From: Devosia ginsengisoli | GTDB taxonomy: Bacteria > Pseudomonadota > Alphaproteobacteria > Rhizobiales > Devosiaceae | Assembly (NCBI RefSeq): GCF_007859655.1 | Contig: NZ_CP042304.1 | Span: forward strand, 2,356,001-2,420,000 | Direction of reading: 5' to 3' | Length of the DNA stretch: 64,000 nt | In this document: one piece after another, positions 62,621-64,000 of the stretch | Layout of the letters: every line of letters starts with the position of its first letter | How positions within the stretch are numbered: position 1 is the stretch's first letter | The notes under the pieces: model-generated | Database searches by the model: none | The model's input: the letters and a program-made list of their open reading frames with translations, nothing else | Told to the model about the DNA's origin: nothing | Translations under genes and position numbers: made by a program

Positions 62621-63731
62621 TCGGCCCGTGTCTTCTCCTCGCCCAGCCGCGTCACGAAAGCCGGCGTGAGCGTGGTATAGCGCTTGTCGATCTCGGCAAA
62701 GGTGCGGCAGGCGGTTTCGCGCTCGCCGGCACCCGACAGCGACATGCCCAGCTTGAGCAGCAGGTCGGGCGCCCGCGGGCTATCAGGCGTCTTCTGGAAC
62801 GCGGCCAGCAACACTTCGGCCGCCTCGTCATAGGCGGCGCGCTGCAGCAGCACATCGCCCAGGAAATTGGCGGCATCGGGCGCCTGCTCACTATCAGGGT
62901 AAAGCGACAGATACTGGCTGAACTGATCCTCGGCAAAGGCGTAATCGCCCGAGGTGAAGGCCTCGTAGCCGGCGGCGAACTGGGCATCGGCATCGGCATT
63001 GCCGGATTTGGGCGCGGTCGGATCGAAGCTCAGATTCATCGGCTGGCCGGTGGTGAGATCGACGCCTCCGGTCGCGCCAGTGCCTACCAGCGGATCGGCG
63101 GATTCGCCCAGCTCATCAGTGGGTGGCACGCTGCCATCATCGAATGTGGGATCGAACTCGGCCTCGCCGGGCAGCGGCTGCACGCCCTGCTCGGGAATAT
63201 CGGTGAGGGGAACGCCATTGGCGTCCACGGGCACACTATTGGCGTCCATGGGCGCGCCATTGGCATCAGCAGGCACGGCATTGGGGTCCTGCGGCAGCGC
63301 CTCGGGCTGCGTCACGCCGCCCGGTTGGGCTGCCGCCTCAGGTTTTGGGCCAGCACCGCCTTCCAGCGCCTGGAAGCGGAATTCATTGTCTTCCTGCATG
63401 CGGTTGAGGATTTCCTGCAGCTGGGTGAGCTGGAAGGTCAGGCCCTCGATCTGCCCGTTCTGCAGGCGCAACTGCTCTTCGAGCTGCTGGATACGCACCA
63501 TAAGCTGAGCGGCATCCTGCGCCTGGGCAACATGGATGCGCGCCGGCGCGGCATTGGTGAGGGTCAGCCCCCCAGTTCGGCCGGCGGCATGGGCGTCGTC
63601 TGCGCCGCCATGCCCGGAACGGTGATGCCGAGGGCGACGGCGAGCGTGCATAACGCAGTCCGTCCCCCCTTGAGAATGGCCGATAACTTCAAACGACGCC
63701 TCCAACGCGCGAAACCTGATCGCACCAACAT
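62605..63731 (-). pseudogene. cpoB: Tol-Pal cell-division coordinator CpoB (YbgF), single-base frameshift
   Basis: The N-terminal frame from ATG 63731 encodes a signal peptide (TALCTLAVALGITVPGMAAQ) and runs to PPAELGG*. The second frame continues GLTLTNAAPARIHVAQAQDAAQLM. Adding one base to the C run at 63568-63573 joins them (about 375 residues). The rest is intact: a coiled coil (QQLEEQLRLQNGQIEGL), a linker with repeats VPADANGAPMDANSVPVDANGVP, and TPR repeats (AQFAAGYEAFTSGDYAFAEDQF). CpoB links outer-membrane constriction to septal peptidoglycan synthesis. As the reading frame continues into tilS and the gene is core, a sequencing error is the likeliest cause. Confidence 0.85.
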
Positions 63732-63777
63732 GGTGCGGATAGAGGTGCGGATAAAGGGCAATTTTGGTGAAAAGAAA

Positions 63778-63808
63778 GCGCCCGGGCCAAATACTTGGCT
63801 CCGGGCGC
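63778..63808 (-). terminator. hairpin terminator between pal and cpoB
   Basis: GCGCCCGG (63778-63785) pairs with CCGGGCGC (63801-63808), with an inner CCAA-ATAC-TTGG stem. On the minus strand TTTCTTTTC follows. It lies 50 bp after the pal stop. Confidence 0.75.
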
Positions 63809-63858
63809 TATTGCCTCCAGTTTGCACTGGATTCTCTCGGCCTTGCGGCCGTTATTTG

Positions 63859-64000
63859 TTACTGGACGACAGTGACCGCGCGGCGGTTCTGGCTCCAGCA
63901 GGAAATGTCGTTACAGATCGCCACCGGGCGTTCCTTGCCGAAGGACTGGCTGGTGATGCGGCCATTATTGACGCCACGCGACACCAGATAGTTCACCACG
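63859..64000 (-). CDS. pal: peptidoglycan-associated lipoprotein Pal, C-terminal end
   Basis: Only the last 46 codons are in the window; the gene continues past base 64000. They translate to VVNYLVSRGVNNGRITSQSF, GKERPVAICNDISCWSQNRR and AVTVVQ. This is the end of an OmpA-type peptidoglycan-binding domain, with the SFGKERPV and NRRAV motifs of Pal. The two Cys residues in ICNDISCW probably form the disulfide seen in alphaproteobacterial Pal proteins. The order pal-cpoB-tilS-ftsH supports the call. Confidence 0.92.
   Translation of the reverse strand, partial: VVNYLVSRGVNNGRITSQSFGKERPVAICNDISCWSQNRRAVTVVQ

Overview
The window is GC-rich DNA from an alphaproteobacterium of the Hyphomicrobiales (Rhizobiales), most likely Devosiaceae (Devosia or a close relative). 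The assignment rests on gene content read from the sequence: a chpT-type phosphotransferase, an EipA/DUF1134 gene, rpoH next to rluD, a serC-serA locus, and the order pal-cpoB-tilS-ftsH-glmM. It is inference, because no rRNA gene is present. I saw no rRNA gene, complete tRNA, CRISPR array, transposase, integrase or phage gene.

Layout. 1-24 kb is mostly housekeeping. It holds an alpha/beta-hydrolase and ECF42-like sigma factor, a receiver protein and ChpT, an ECF41 sigma factor divergent from an AhpD-like carboxymuconolactone decarboxylase, a YHS protein, eipA, a coiled-coil membrane protein, rluD, rpoH, thiamine diphosphokinase divergent from a TPP-riboswitch-led thiBPQ operon, a large single-pass membrane protein, purA, an EamA transporter, a BBE-type FAD oxidoreductase, serA and serC. 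24-56 kb is accessory catabolism. A plus-strand operon (25.2-31.8 kb) encodes a MocDEF-like desaturase/Rieske ferredoxin/reductase set, a fold-III PLP enzyme, an orphan sugar-binding protein and a CE15-like glucuronoyl esterase. It meets a 12-gene minus-strand operon (45.3-31.9 kb) head-on. That operon has a LacI regulator, LplB/LplC permeases, a second sugar-binding protein, a 642-residue toroid-type protein, a UgpC/MsmX-type ATPase, an aldose dehydrogenase, a GH88-like unsaturated glucuronyl hydrolase, a DUF2264 protein, a sugar lactonase, a deoxyhexose mutarotase and a FAH-family hydrolase. A heparinase II/III lyase diverges from lacI. I read the whole set as a utilisation locus for a glycan rich in uronic acid and 6-deoxyhexose (rhamnose or fucose).

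47-56 kb is a second catabolic module: a nitrate/taurine-type ABC transporter, a GntR regulator, and an operon with a cupin, an Ldh2-type dehydrogenase, a RidA protein, a FAH-family protein and an ACMSD-like amidohydrolase, facing a DenD-like dehydrogenase. Two copies of an ATTTTCGAAAAT palindrome tie transporter, regulator and enzymes into one probable regulon. 56.6-64 kb returns to core genes: an Omp25-like porin, glmM, ftsH, tilS, cpoB and the end of pal.

Three cross-cutting observations. (1) TTAA-N7-TTAA-type CtrA boxes precede the omp25-like gene (perfect) and eipA (one mismatch), with a weaker one before the receiver next to chpT. (2) Six genes are broken by single-base indels, five in G/C homopolymers and one in a short CCC, including the core gene cpoB; restoring one base gives a full-length product each time, so sequencing error must be excluded before calling them pseudogenes. 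(3) Intergenic spaces carry several families of palindromic repeats, one of which shows compensatory changes in a hairpin, plus a 33-nt fragment of initiator tRNA.
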